A stretch of DNA of 64,000 bases from IOR16 sp963521065 (lineage in GTDB: Bacteria > Bacillota > Clostridia > Peptostreptococcales > Anaerovoracaceae). Positions 8,984-17,870 of the stretch are shown here, piece after piece. The position numbers were made by a program, and so were the translations under genes. The DNA is taken from assembly GCA_963521065.1 (NCBI GenBank), contig CAUQTI010000005.1:112600-176599 (forward strand), written 5' to 3'. Below the pieces are notes generated by a model that searched no databases, was not told the DNA's origin, and saw only the letters and a list, made by a program, of their open reading frames with translations. How positions within the stretch are numbered: the stretch's first letter is position 1; each line of letters opens with the position of its first letter.

Positions 8984-9024
8984 AAACAACACCTCATACA
9001 TACATTACTTTGAGGTGTTGTTTT
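8984..9024 (+). terminator. Strong hairpin terminator that overlaps the next gene's ribosome site
   Basis: AAACAACACCTCA (8984-8996) pairs exactly with TGAGGTGTTGTTT (9011-9023) and ends in TTTT. The 3' arm contains GAGGTG (9012-9017), which is the only Shine-Dalgarno-like sequence for the ATG at 9025. Confidence 0.85.
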
Positions 9025-9774
9025 ATGTTAAATTGGAGAAAATATATATTTTTTATTGCCGGTGCTGTTACCGTTTTGTTTGGAATCTACCAAATCGGTA
9101 CTTTTTTTACGGTTTTGTTTGGACCGGATGAAAGTACCTGCGGTAAAGTGAAAACTGCATCTGCGGTAAAAGGAGAAGAAGATGTTGTATTTCGAAACGG
9201 TCCGGAGGACAGTCAAAAATTATCTTTGACTTGCAATGTGGATTGGGGAGAGGATGTTTTGCCTGAAATGCTGAAAACACTACAGGATAAAAATGTAAAA
9301 ATTACATTTTTTATCTGCGGAAGATGGGCGGAAAAAAATCCGAGTCTGCTTCGGCGCATGTATGTGGAGGGGCATGAAATCCAAAGTCATGGCTATTCTC
9401 ATAAGTTAAGTACGAAAGTAGCAAAAGAAACAGAAAAAGAGGAAATTGAAAAAACAGAAAATGCAATTTTTCTTTATACAGGAGAAAAACCGTACATCTA
9501 TGCACCCCCGTCCGGAGACTATGACAGCGAGACAGTGGAGCTGTGCAGAGAAATGGGATATAAACTTTCTCTCTGGTCCTCTGATACCGTCGATTGGAAA
9601 CCGGGCTCTACAAAAGAGATTATTAAAGAACGGATTTTAAAAAAGCCGCTATCTGGTGCCATTGTTTTAATGCATCCGAAACCCGAAACTGCGAAAGCAT
9701 TGCCGGAGCTGATTGACGAAATACAGCAAAAAAATATAGAGATTGTACCGCTTAAGGAGCTGGGCATTTATTAG
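9025..9774 (+). CDS. Polysaccharide deacetylase-like (NodB domain) membrane-anchored protein
   Basis: A 249-residue protein, start taken at ATG 9025 because GAGGTG lies 7 nt upstream; an in-frame TTG at 9010 lies inside the terminator stem. Residues about 6-28 form an N-terminal membrane anchor. The NodB-type fold begins near residue 65. Motif 1 is NVDWGED rather than TFDDG, motif 2 is HGYSH (metal-binding His pair), and motif 3 is APPSGDYD, where the usual Arg of RPPxG is Ala. The C-terminal IVLMHPKPET resembles the LxH motif. Such proteins de-N-acetylate peptidoglycan or chitin-like polymers outside the membrane, but the changed motifs 1 and 3 make activity uncertain. It may depend on read-through from the SLH gene. 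Confidence 0.82.
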   Translation: MLNWRKYIFFIAGAVTVLFGIYQIGTFFTVLFGPDESTCGKVKTASAVKGEEDVVFRNGPEDSQKLSLTCNVDWGEDVLPEMLKTLQDKNVKITFFICGRWAEKNPSLLRRMYVEGHEIQSHGYSHKLSTKVAKETEKEEIEKTENAIFLYTGEKPYIYAPPSGDYDSETVELCREMGYKLSLWSSDTVDWKPGSTKEIIKERILKKPLSGAIVLMHPKPETAKALPELIDEIQQKNIEIVPLKELGIY

Positions 9775-9788
9775 GACTGTATTATTCA

Positions 9789-9817
9789 TTGCAAGATAAC
9801 TGAAAATTGGATATAAT
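9789..9817 (+). promoter_or_regulatory. Sigma-A promoter for the M16 peptidase-dut unit
   Basis: TTGCAA (9789-9794), exactly 17 nt, TATAAT (9812-9817). The predicted transcript begins about 38 nt upstream of ATG 9862. Confidence 0.7.
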
Positions 9818-9861
9818 AATATGTACGATTTTTAAACAAAAGAAAAGAAAGTGGTGTATTT

Positions 9862-11121
9862 ATGCTGATAAATAGAACTTTGGACTGCGGCATTCGTGTC
9901 GTAATGGAAAAGATACCCTATGTCCAATCGGCTTCGGTCGGAATTTGGGTAAAGGCAGGCTCGGTGGATGAAGATGAGATGAATTCTGGGATTTCTCACT
10001 TTATTGAGCACATGCTTTTTAAAGGAACAGAACTCCGCTCCGCAAAGCAAATTGCCTCCGATGTGGATAAAATTGGGGGACATATCAATGCATTTACAGG
10101 AAAAGAAGCAACGTGCTACTACCTAAAGACGTTAGATTCCAACTTGCAAAATGGGTGTGAAATTTTAATTGACATGCTTTTAAATTCGAAATTTGATCCG
10201 GAAGAGATGGCGAAAGAAAAAATGGTCATCTGCGAAGAAATGAAAATGATTGAGGATTCTCCGGATGAGTATGCGCAGGATTTAATCAGCGAAGCTGTAT
10301 TTTGCGGAACGGATTTGCAAAGTCCGATTATTGGAACCGAGAAATCTCTGATGGGAATTCAAAGAGATGATATCAAAGATTATCTGAATAAAGAATATAC
10401 AAGAGATAATATCGTAATTTCTTTGGCTGGAAATTTTGATGAAGAAAAAGTTTGTGCTTTTTTAGAAGGAAAACTGCACTCCTTAGGAGAGAAAAAAGAA
10501 CCAAAAACTTTAAAGCAGGCAGAATACAAGCCGGTATATATTGTAAAGACAAAGGATATCGAACAGGCTCACATTTGTCTTGGTTTAAAAGGAATTGAAC
10601 TGGAGCATAAGCTTTATTATGCCATGGCAGTGTTAAACAATATCATGGGAGGCAGTATGAGTTCCAGACTGTTTCAAAATATCCGTGAGGAAAAAGGACT
10701 GGCTTACTCGGTTTATTCTGCTGCCGCTGCATATGTAAATTTAGGCAGCTATACGATTTATGCGGGTGTGAGTCAAAATAAAGTGGAAGATGCGGTTCAC
10801 GGCATTATGGAAGAATTACATCTTTTGAAGAAAAATGGAATTACACAAGAGGAGTTCTCCACTGCAAAAGAGCAGTTAAAGAGCAATTATATTTTTGGCC
10901 TTGAAAATGTAAATGGACGTATGTTTGCAATTGGTAAAAACACCTTGCTTTTGAATAAGGTGCATACACCGGAAGAAGTTCTGTCTAATATTGATTCTGT
11001 CAACATGGAGCAAATTGCTGACGTTTCAAATATGATTTCAGATATCAAACAATATTCTGCCGTTTTGGTAGGTAAAAAAGAGATGGATTTAAAATCTATT
11101 TTAGAACATGCAATCATTTAA
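9862..11121 (+). CDS. M16-family zinc peptidase (processing-peptidase-like)
   Basis: A 419-residue protein with the inverted zinc motif HXXEH: H46, E49 and H50 in HFIEHMLFKG. A distal Glu is expected in the EKMVICEEMKMIED segment (residues about 114-127). The length and two-lobed layout match the single-domain bacterial M16B peptidases (YmxG/PepR type). The second lobe shows the usual GSMSSRLFQNIREEKGL motif near residue 270. There is no signal peptide, so it is cytoplasmic. dut follows 26 nt later, and this order (M16 peptidase then dut) is common in Clostridia. It is probably transcribed from the promoter at 9789-9817. Confidence 0.92.
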   Translation: MLINRTLDCGIRVVMEKIPYVQSASVGIWVKAGSVDEDEMNSGISHFIEHMLFKGTELRSAKQIASDVDKIGGHINAFTGKEATCYYLKTLDSNLQNGCEILIDMLLNSKFDPEEMAKEKMVICEEMKMIEDSPDEYAQDLISEAVFCGTDLQSPIIGTEKSLMGIQRDDIKDYLNKEYTRDNIVISLAGNFDEEKVCAFLEGKLHSLGEKKEPKTLKQAEYKPVYIVKTKDIEQAHICLGLKGIELEHKLYYAMAVLNNIMGGSMSSRLFQNIREEKGLAYSVYSAAAAYVNLGSYTIYAGVSQNKVEDAVHGIMEELHLLKKNGITQEEFSTAKEQLKSNYIFGLENVNGRMFAIGKNTLLLNKVHTPEEVLSNIDSVNMEQIADVSNMISDIKQYSAVLVGKKEMDLKSILEHAII

Positions 11122-11147
11122 AAAGAGTTTAGAGACAGGAGATTTTT

Positions 11148-11576
11148 ATGAAAGTGAAGATTACAAGCAGAAGTAACCTGCTTCCGAGATATGAAACAGA
11201 AGGCTCGGCAGGGATGGATTTGAGTGCCTGCATAGAAGAGCCGCTCACCTTAAATCCGGGGGAACGTGCTTCCGTTGCGACGGGAATCTCCATTGAGCTC
11301 CCTTCTGGATATGAAGCGCAGGTTCGTGCAAGGAGCGGACTTGCCGTTCGCCATGGAATCGGCATGGTGAACGGAGTGGGTACCATTGACAGCGATTACC
11401 GGGGAGAAATCAAAGTATTGCTAATTAATTTGGGACATGAAGCATTTGTGATTCAAAACGGAGATCGCATTGCGCAGATGGTTGTCGCCAAATATGAGAG
11501 AATTGAATGGGAGAAAGCAGAAGCCCTATCTGTAACAAAGCGGGGCGCAGGCGGATTCGGTCATACGGGGATTTAG
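11148..11576 (+). CDS. dut: dUTP diphosphatase
   Basis: A 142-residue trimeric dUTPase that hydrolyses dUTP to dUMP and diphosphate, keeping uracil out of DNA and supplying dUMP. All five motifs are present in order: AGMDLSA (1), ARSGLAVRHG (2), GVGTIDSDYRGE (3, with the catalytic Asp), NGDRIAQMV (4) and the glycine-rich tail RGAGGFGHTG (5). RBS AGGAGA 6 nt upstream. It is co-directional with the M16 peptidase, 26 nt away. Confidence 0.96.
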   Translation: MKVKITSRSNLLPRYETEGSAGMDLSACIEEPLTLNPGERASVATGISIELPSGYEAQVRARSGLAVRHGIGMVNGVGTIDSDYRGEIKVLLINLGHEAFVIQNGDRIAQMVVAKYERIEWEKAEALSVTKRGAGGFGHTGI

Positions 11577-11719
11577 AGCTTTTCCTAGCAGATTCACTGG
11601 AACGGATTCCCCTCTTTCACATATATTATACTATAGTGTTTGAACGCATGAAGCGTCCAATTACTGTTACCATAAGCTTGCATTGTAAAATGAGTCACCA
11701 ATCCTTTGGCTGGCTCATA

Positions 11720-11745
11720 CTTTTCATAAGGGCTTATGAAAAAAG
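11720..11745 (+). promoter_or_regulatory. Palindrome upstream of the catalase-like gene
   Basis: TTTTCATAAG (11721-11730) and CTTATGAAAA (11733-11742) are exact reverse complements around a 2-nt centre. It is 25 nt before the start at 11771. A second, weaker hairpin precedes it (ATGAG near 11692 with CTCAT near 11714). As DNA it would suit a dimeric repressor; as RNA it could form a short hairpin. It does not match the PerR box that I know. Confidence 0.45.
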
Positions 11746-11770
11746 ATGTATGTATAAATGGGGGGTTACT

Positions 11771-13024
11771 ATGAATGAAACAATTAGTGAATTAGACTAT
11801 ATTGATCAAGCCGCTCTATTAAATCGACAGAAACTACCGGAACGATTGTTTCATGCAAAAGGTGCAGGAGCGTATGGATATTTTCGGCCATATATGTCGT
11901 TGAAAGAGTACACAAAAGCAGATTTTTTGCAGAGCAGTGAGAAAGAAACACCCGTCTTTGTCAGATTTTCCACGATGAATGGACAGAGAGGATCTTCTGA
12001 TACGGTAAGGGATACACGAGGTTTTTGCATCAAATTTCATACGAAGCAAGGAGATTATGATTTTCTCGGGAGTCATCTTCCGGTGGAATTTGTAAATGAA
12101 CCGACATCCTATTTTTCGTATTTGGAATCGATAAAACCGCAGAAAGAAAGCGACATTATAGAGAAGAGTAAATTTTGGGACTTTGTTGCGAAAACACCAA
12201 AATCCATCCATAAGCTGCTGTGGCTTTACTCGGATTACGGAACCTTGAAAAGCTACAGAAAAATGGCGGGATATAGTGTTTTTCCGTACGAATGGATGAA
12301 TGAAAACGGGCAAAAATATTTAGTAAAATATTACTTTAAGCCGTTGGAAGGAGTGAAGAATATCACTCGTCAAGAGGCTGAATTTCTAAGCGGTTTTGAT
12401 GTAGACGCAGCACGCAGAGATTTGTTTGAAGCATTAGAGGATCAAAAAGCGGTAGAATATGAATTATATATCCAAGCGCTGCCTTTAAATGCAAAGCGAA
12501 TCCCATTCAATCCGCTGGATATTACATGTGTATGGGCAGAAGAGGAAGTACCTAAAATTGCAGTTGGAAAGCTGGTGCTTCAAAGAAATTGTAAAGATTA
12601 TGAAAAGGAAGTGGAGCAGATTTCATTTTGCCCGGGAAATGTAGTGCCGGGAATTCGACTTTCGAATATCCCACTGCTTCGTATTTTTAATTTTGCCTGT
12701 AAAGATTCTGAACGGTATCGGCTAGGCAGTCTCAGACAGCAGGAGGAAGGCATCCGAAAATTGCATTTTGAGAAGGAAAGTTGGCAGGTTTACAGCACGG
12801 AGGCATATTTGAATGCCAATTTAGATGGAGGGATTGGCCGAAGCTTTCTACAGGCGGGGATGTTCTTTCGCAGTCTGGATGAAACGATGCAGCAGCATTT
12901 AATGGATAATATCACAGATGACTTGATTTTCTTAGAGGATTCCATTCAGCAAGCTGTGGTGATGCACTTGCAAAAGGCAGAGCCTGCATTAGGGAAAAAA
13001 ATTGCAAAGAGTCTGACATTTTGA
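11771..13024 (+). CDS. Divergent catalase-fold haem protein lacking the proximal Tyr
   Basis: A 417-residue protein, clearly related to catalase: distal His28 in FHAKGAGAYGYF, RFSTMNGQRGSSDTVRDTRGF (residues 65-85), PFNPLDIT and VGKLVL. The start is ATG 11771 after GGGGGG; an in-frame extension upstream overlaps dut and has no family similarity. Key changes: canonical GNNTP is GSHLP (S101, H102), so both asparagines are gone. An ungapped comparison from PGI to RLG puts Cys310 (codon 12698-12700) where canonical catalases have the haem-ligating Tyr (FAC versus FAY). The C-terminus is also shorter than in normal 480-residue catalases. It may have a changed haem chemistry, a non-catalase role, or be inactive. 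It stands between dut and dgt. Confidence 0.85.
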   Translation: MNETISELDYIDQAALLNRQKLPERLFHAKGAGAYGYFRPYMSLKEYTKADFLQSSEKETPVFVRFSTMNGQRGSSDTVRDTRGFCIKFHTKQGDYDFLGSHLPVEFVNEPTSYFSYLESIKPQKESDIIEKSKFWDFVAKTPKSIHKLLWLYSDYGTLKSYRKMAGYSVFPYEWMNENGQKYLVKYYFKPLEGVKNITRQEAEFLSGFDVDAARRDLFEALEDQKAVEYELYIQALPLNAKRIPFNPLDITCVWAEEEVPKIAVGKLVLQRNCKDYEKEVEQISFCPGNVVPGIRLSNIPLLRIFNFACKDSERYRLGSLRQQEEGIRKLHFEKESWQVYSTEAYLNANLDGGIGRSFLQAGMFFRSLDETMQQHLMDNITDDLIFLEDSIQQAVVMHLQKAEPALGKKIAKSLTF

Positions 13025-13053
13025 TAAAATAAGGGAAAGACACAAAAGGGGGA

Positions 13054-14070
13054 ATGAATGTGATTTTGAGAGAACAATTAGAAGAGAGAGAACGGAATAT
13101 ACTATCCGGTTTCGCTGCAAAATCAGCGGAAACAAAAGGACGAATGCAGGAAGAGCAAAAATGTGAAATCCGAACAGAATATCAAAGGGACCGCGATCGG
13201 ATTGTTCATTCAAAATCACTTCGAAGGTTGATGCATAAGACACAGGTATTCCTTTCTCCGGAAGGGGACCATTTCCGTACCCGTCTTACGCACACCCTTG
13301 AAGTTGCACAAATTGCGAGAACCATAGCAAGGGGCTTGGCATTAAATGAAGATTTGACAGAAGCAATCGCAATGGGACACGATTTGGGCCACACGCCTTT
13401 TGGACACAATGGGGAAGCTTTTTTGAATGAACGGCATCCTGGAGGTTTTCAACATAATGTGCAAAGCCTTCGGGTGGTTGATTACCTTGAAAAAAATCAG
13501 CATGGAAGAGCGATGAATCTTACCTTTGAAGTCAGAGACGGCATATTAAATCATACGGGGCCGAACAAGCCTGTTACCCTGGAAGGGCAGATTGTGTGCT
13601 TTAGCGACCGCATTGCGTATATCAATCACGACATTGATGATGCAATCCGGGGCGGAATTATTTCTCCTACTGATTTGCCGAAAGAATGCATAGATGAACT
13701 CGGGAATAATCATCGAAAGCGCATAGATACCCTGGTGCGTGACTTGATTCAAAACAGTGATGGGAAAAATGAAATCATAATGAGTGAAGCTCCTTTGGAA
13801 TTAATGAATCGACTTAGAAATTTCATGTTCAAAAATGTTTATCATAGTAAAATTGTTAAAAAAGATGAAGAATTAGATAAAATTCGAAATATGATTTTCT
13901 TTTTATATGATTATTTTTTAGAAAATCCGGATAAACTCCCCAATGAACGCCTTGAAATGATCGATGAATTTGGGCGGGCTGAGGTTGTGAAGGATCATAT
14001 CGCAGGTATGACAGATCGTTACGCTGTAAATATGTTCAATGAAATATTCGTCCCCAAAGGGTGGAAGTAA
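13054..14070 (+). CDS. dgt: dGTPase-like HD-domain triphosphohydrolase
   Basis: A 338-residue cytoplasmic enzyme of the short dGTPase family, which hydrolyses deoxynucleoside triphosphates to the nucleoside and triphosphate. The HD metal site is visible: RTRLTHTLEV (H), then MGHDLGHTPFGHNGE (HD plus further His) near residues 105-125, and a later Asp in IAYINHDIDDAIRGG. RBS AAAGGGGGA immediately before ATG. It starts the conserved run dgt-dnaG-rpoD in Clostridia. About 125 nt with long A/T tracts separate it from dnaG. Confidence 0.93.
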   Translation: MNVILREQLEERERNILSGFAAKSAETKGRMQEEQKCEIRTEYQRDRDRIVHSKSLRRLMHKTQVFLSPEGDHFRTRLTHTLEVAQIARTIARGLALNEDLTEAIAMGHDLGHTPFGHNGEAFLNERHPGGFQHNVQSLRVVDYLEKNQHGRAMNLTFEVRDGILNHTGPNKPVTLEGQIVCFSDRIAYINHDIDDAIRGGIISPTDLPKECIDELGNNHRKRIDTLVRDLIQNSDGKNEIIMSEAPLELMNRLRNFMFKNVYHSKIVKKDEELDKIRNMIFFLYDYFLENPDKLPNERLEMIDEFGRAEVVKDHIAGMTDRYAVNMFNEIFVPKGWK

Positions 14071-14195
14071 TTTATAAAAAAAACGAAAAAATTTTTATAA
14101 AAAAAAAGGAAAGCAATCTCTTTTGTCGAATATGATTAAGAAATCATATTGTATTGCTGACAACAATACATTCAAAGAGTGGAGTTGTTTCGGAA

Positions 14196-15965
14196 TTGAG
14201 TGCAGGATTTCAGGAAAATGTAATAGAGGAAATAAAAAGTAGGTGCAGCATTGTTGATGTAATCGGTCGCCATGTGGGATTAAAAAGAGCCGGCAGTAAT
14301 TACAAAGGGGTTTGCCCTTTTCACAATGAAAAGACGCCTTCTTTTGTTGTTTCCGATGCAAAACAAATCTTTACCTGTTTTGGGTGTGGTGCCAGCGGAG
14401 ATGTCATTGAATTCGTTAAGAGATATCACAATTTGGATTTTCAAGGGGCAATTGAAAAATTAGCGGCTGAATATGGAATTGAATTGAAAAATTCTGCCTA
14501 CGACAGGGAATCTCAAAAATCAATTTATTATGATATTAATCGAGAGGCAGCCTCCTTTTTCTACAGAAGCTTTACCCGTACCGTAAACCCGGGTATTGAG
14601 TATATGAAAAAAAGAGGAATGGATGCATCAACGCTTAAAAAATTCGGAATTGGATATGCTGATGAAAAATGGGACAGCCTTTATCGATATTTTATGGAAA
14701 AAGGCACGGATGTTAAGCTGCTTTTGGAGCTTGGATTGATTTCTCATTCAAAAGGCCGTTATTATGATAAATTTCGGAATCGTATTATATTTCCCATTAT
14801 CAATACGAGAGGGAAAGTGATTGGATTTGGGGGAAGAGCAATCGGTGAAGAGACACCAAAGTATTTAAATTCACCGGAATCTCCTATATTTTTGAAAAAA
14901 AACAATTTATATGGATTGAATTTAGCAAGACAGGATATTAATAAAGAAGATTATGCGATTTTAGTAGAAGGTTATATGGATGTTATATCACTTTATAAGG
15001 GTGGAATTAAAAATGCTGCAGCTTCTTTAGGGACCGCTTTGACAGAAAATCAGGCGGTGATGCTTAAGCGATATACAAATCAAATTATATTGTCTTATGA
15101 TGCAGATGCAGCAGGACAGGCTGCGACGCTGAGAGGGATGGACATTTTACATCATGCCGGCTGCAAGGTCAAGGTGCTTCATATTCCAGAGGGGAAAGAC
15201 CCCGATGAATTTATTAAGAAAAATGGAAAGGATGCTTTTTTACAGCTAATAAAAAAAGCACTTCCGTTTGCCAGCTATAAAATTCAGCAGTTAAAGAAGA
15301 ACTATGATTTAAATTCAACAGAAGGGAGTGTCTCCTTTCTGCAGGAAACTGCTAAAATTTTACGGCAGCTTAGCCCGGTTGAGGCAGATGTCTACATTAA
15401 AAAGATTGCCAATGAGACACATATTTCAGAAGGTGCTATTCGTCTTGAAGTTTATGGAAGCAACGTAGAAAATCTGACTTCCCCGAAACGAGAGACTGTT
15501 TCTTCTGAGCACAGAGCAGATGAAAAAAGTAGACAGAAAACAAACGCATCAAAGCTTCTTCTTGAAAAAAGCTTAATTAAACTGATGCTTTTGAAGAGCT
15601 CTTATGTTCCGAGGATAAAGCCGTATGAGACAGCCTTTCAAAATCCGTTGTGTATGCGTATTTATGAGTTGATTCAAACTCTTTATACCGATGATGAGGA
15701 GATTGACCGTAAAAAATTGGCAGATGCTTTAGAGCCTGACGAAAACCAGATGCTGCGCTCCATTTGGGAAGATGTTTATTTGGCAGACAGAGACGAGGAT
15801 GTGTTTGCGGACTGCATTTCTCATATTGAGGATGGGGTTCGACAAAAACGGGAGCAGGAAATTATAAAAATTCTTTCTTTAACGGATGAGGATACCGATT
15901 CAAATGTAATTGAGCAGCTTACGAAAGAATTAATGGAAATACAAAAACAGAAAATGCAAAGATAA
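14196..15965 (+). CDS. dnaG: DNA primase
   Basis: An approximately 589-residue primase that makes RNA primers at the replication fork. The N-terminal CHC2 zinc finger is complete: C and H in GVCPFHNEKTPSF, then FTCFGCGASGDV. The TOPRIM catalytic core is visible at AILVEGYMDVISL (Glu) and ILSYDADAAGQAA (DxD). The C-terminal DnaB-binding helical region follows (residues about 440-589). The start is uncertain: TTG 14196 has GGAG 11 nt upstream, whereas an in-frame TTG at 14154 has no ribosome site. rpoD follows 20 nt after the stop, so dnaG-rpoD form one operon. Confidence 0.95.
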   Translation: MSAGFQENVIEEIKSRCSIVDVIGRHVGLKRAGSNYKGVCPFHNEKTPSFVVSDAKQIFTCFGCGASGDVIEFVKRYHNLDFQGAIEKLAAEYGIELKNSAYDRESQKSIYYDINREAASFFYRSFTRTVNPGIEYMKKRGMDASTLKKFGIGYADEKWDSLYRYFMEKGTDVKLLLELGLISHSKGRYYDKFRNRIIFPIINTRGKVIGFGGRAIGEETPKYLNSPESPIFLKKNNLYGLNLARQDINKEDYAILVEGYMDVISLYKGGIKNAAASLGTALTENQAVMLKRYTNQIILSYDADAAGQAATLRGMDILHHAGCKVKVLHIPEGKDPDEFIKKNGKDAFLQLIKKALPFASYKIQQLKKNYDLNSTEGSVSFLQETAKILRQLSPVEADVYIKKIANETHISEGAIRLEVYGSNVENLTSPKRETVSSEHRADEKSRQKTNASKLLLEKSLIKLMLLKSSYVPRIKPYETAFQNPLCMRIYELIQTLYTDDEEIDRKKLADALEPDENQMLRSIWEDVYLADRDEDVFADCISHIEDGVRQKREQEIIKILSLTDEDTDSNVIEQLTKELMEIQKQKMQR

Positions 15966-15985
15966 ACGAGCAGAGGAGTATATAT

Positions 15986-17122
15986 ATGGGATATGAAACA
16001 GATAGTCATGATGAAAAAAACTTTAATGCGGTCAATGATCTGATCGAAAAAGCAAAACGGAAAGGTTCCATTTCTTTTCAAGAAATATCAGACCAGCTGG
16101 AGCATATAGAACTTGATAAAAATCAAATGGATGATATTTATGACGCTCTGGTTTCTATGGGGATTGAGATTGTAAGTGAAGCAGACCCGGATGACTTTGA
16201 GATTTTGGCTTTGGAGCAGGAAGATGATCCGGATATTGAAGTTTTAAGTAAGGAAACAGAAGTGGACTTAGAAGCGACCTTGCCGAAAGGAATCGCAGTA
16301 GATGATCCGGTCCGCATGTATTTAAAAGAGATTGGGAAAGTTCCTTTGCTTTCCGCGGATGAAGAAATCAATTTGGCGCGGCGAATGGAGCAAGGGGATG
16401 AAGAAGCGAAAAAAAGACTTTGTGAGGCAAACCTCAGACTGGTTGTAAGCATAGCCAAGAGATATGTAGGACGAGGAATGCTCTTTTTGGATTTAATTCA
16501 AGAAGGTAATCTGGGACTTATAAAAGCGGTAGACAAGTTTGACTGGAGAAAAGGATACAAATTCAGTACATATGCTACCTGGTGGATACGGCAGGCCATT
16601 ACAAGATCCATTGCAGATCAGGCTAGAACGATTCGTATTCCGGTGCATATGGTTGAAACCATCAATAAATTGATTCGTATTTCCAGACAGCTATTGCAGG
16701 AATACGGGAGAGAACCTACGCCGGAAGAGATTGCTGTAGAGATGGATATTTCCGAGGAAAAGGTGCGGGAAATATTAAAGATTGCACAAGAACCGGTTTC
16801 ACTTGAAACGCCAATCGGAGAAGAAGAAGACAGCCATTTGGGAGACTTTATTCCGGATGATGACGTTCCTGCTCCAGCAGAAGCAGCGGCATTTTCAATG
16901 TTGAAAGAGCAGTTGGTTGAAGTCCTTGACACGTTGACAGATCGTGAGCAGAAAGTTTTGAAGCTGCGTTTTGGACTGGACGATGGACGTGCGAGAACCT
17001 TAGAAGAGGTTGGACGGCGCTTTGATGTAACGCGTGAACGAATTCGACAGATTGAGGCAAAAGCACTCCGTAAACTGCGTCATCCGAGCCGAAGTAAAAA
17101 ATTGAAAGATTATCTTGAATAG
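15986..17122 (+). CDS. rpoD: Primary RNA polymerase sigma factor (SigA/RpoD)
   Basis: A 378-residue housekeeping sigma factor. A short region 1.1-like acidic N-terminus (residues 1-100) is followed by region 1.2 (DDPVRMYLKEIGKVPLL), region 2 with the core-binding and -10 recognition helix (LDLIQEGNLGLIKAVDKF and FSTYATWWIRQAI), region 3, and region 4 with the -35-binding helix-turn-helix (TLEEVGRRFDVTRERIRQIE) ending at residue 378. The size is typical of Firmicutes SigA. RBS AGAGGAG. trmK starts 10 nt after its stop. Confidence 0.97.
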   Translation: MGYETDSHDEKNFNAVNDLIEKAKRKGSISFQEISDQLEHIELDKNQMDDIYDALVSMGIEIVSEADPDDFEILALEQEDDPDIEVLSKETEVDLEATLPKGIAVDDPVRMYLKEIGKVPLLSADEEINLARRMEQGDEEAKKRLCEANLRLVVSIAKRYVGRGMLFLDLIQEGNLGLIKAVDKFDWRKGYKFSTYATWWIRQAITRSIADQARTIRIPVHMVETINKLIRISRQLLQEYGREPTPEEIAVEMDISEEKVREILKIAQEPVSLETPIGEEEDSHLGDFIPDDDVPAPAEAAAFSMLKEQLVEVLDTLTDREQKVLKLRFGLDDGRARTLEEVGRRFDVTRERIRQIEAKALRKLRHPSRSKKLKDYLE

Positions 17123-17132
17123 AGGAGTACCC

Positions 17133-17870
17133 ATGGTGAAATTATCAGACAGGCTTAGCACGATTGCCGGGAAAATTCACGTGGGAGAAACGATTGCAGA
17201 TATAGGCACAGATCACGGTTTGCTGCCTATTTTTCTGTATGAAAATGCAATTTCTCCTTTCGTTGTTTTAATTGATATTAACAAAGGCCCTTTGGAAAAA
17301 GCGCAGGAGAACATTTTGCGTTACGCAAAGCATCACAGCTTTGATCTTCGGCTTGGCAGCGGCCTGGAGCCGCTCAATGCTGGAGAAGTCGACGTGGTGG
17401 TGATTGCCGGCATGGGCGGTCTTCTCATGTGCGAAATTTTAGAGAAGGATTTTTCGAAAACAAAAACATACCGCAAATTTATTTTTCAACCGAGAAATGC
17501 ACCGGAAAAATTAAAAAAATGGCTTTTGCTTCATGGCTTTCAAATTACAGATGAGACACTGGTAAAGGAAGGCCGATTTTTTTGTGAAATCATTATGGCT
17601 CAGCAAGCTCAGGAGGATTTGGATATTTCATCATCGCGAATTGATGAGATGGAATCGCAATTAGAGCTGGAAGTAAATCCCTTACTTTTTGAAAAAAATG
17701 ACCCATTGCTAGAATCCTACATCGAAAATAAAATTAGAATTGAGAAAAAAATCTTAAAAGAGATATCAATCGGCGCCGGCGAAACTTTTCATGAAAGATA
17801 CAGAGAAGCACAGCGACGGATTGCTATATTAACCGTGTTGCGAAATAAGAGTAGGGAGGGTAAACTATGA
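17133..17870 (+). CDS. trmK: tRNA (adenine-22-N1)-methyltransferase
   Basis: A 245-residue SAM-dependent methyltransferase of the TrmK (YqfN) family, which methylates A22 in some tRNAs. Motif I (IADIGTDHGLLPIFL) and the family hallmark VIAGMGGLLMCEIL are present, with QPRNAPEKLKKWL further on. The start is set at ATG 17133 behind GAGGAG; a longer frame from 17115 would overlap rpoD's end. The stop overlaps the next start (ATGA), so translation with nif3 is coupled. Its position after rpoD matches the Firmicutes sigA-trmK-nif3 order. Confidence 0.94.
   Translation: MVKLSDRLSTIAGKIHVGETIADIGTDHGLLPIFLYENAISPFVVLIDINKGPLEKAQENILRYAKHHSFDLRLGSGLEPLNAGEVDVVVIAGMGGLLMCEILEKDFSKTKTYRKFIFQPRNAPEKLKKWLLLHGFQITDETLVKEGRFFCEIIMAQQAQEDLDISSSRIDEMESQLELEVNPLLFEKNDPLLESYIENKIRIEKKILKEISIGAGETFHERYREAQRRIAILTVLRNKSREGKL

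Noticed and set aside
11507..11770. 88-residue upstream extension of the catalase-like protein
   Set aside because: It overlaps dut and contains no catalase similarity; ATG 11771 has a GGGGGG ribosome site.
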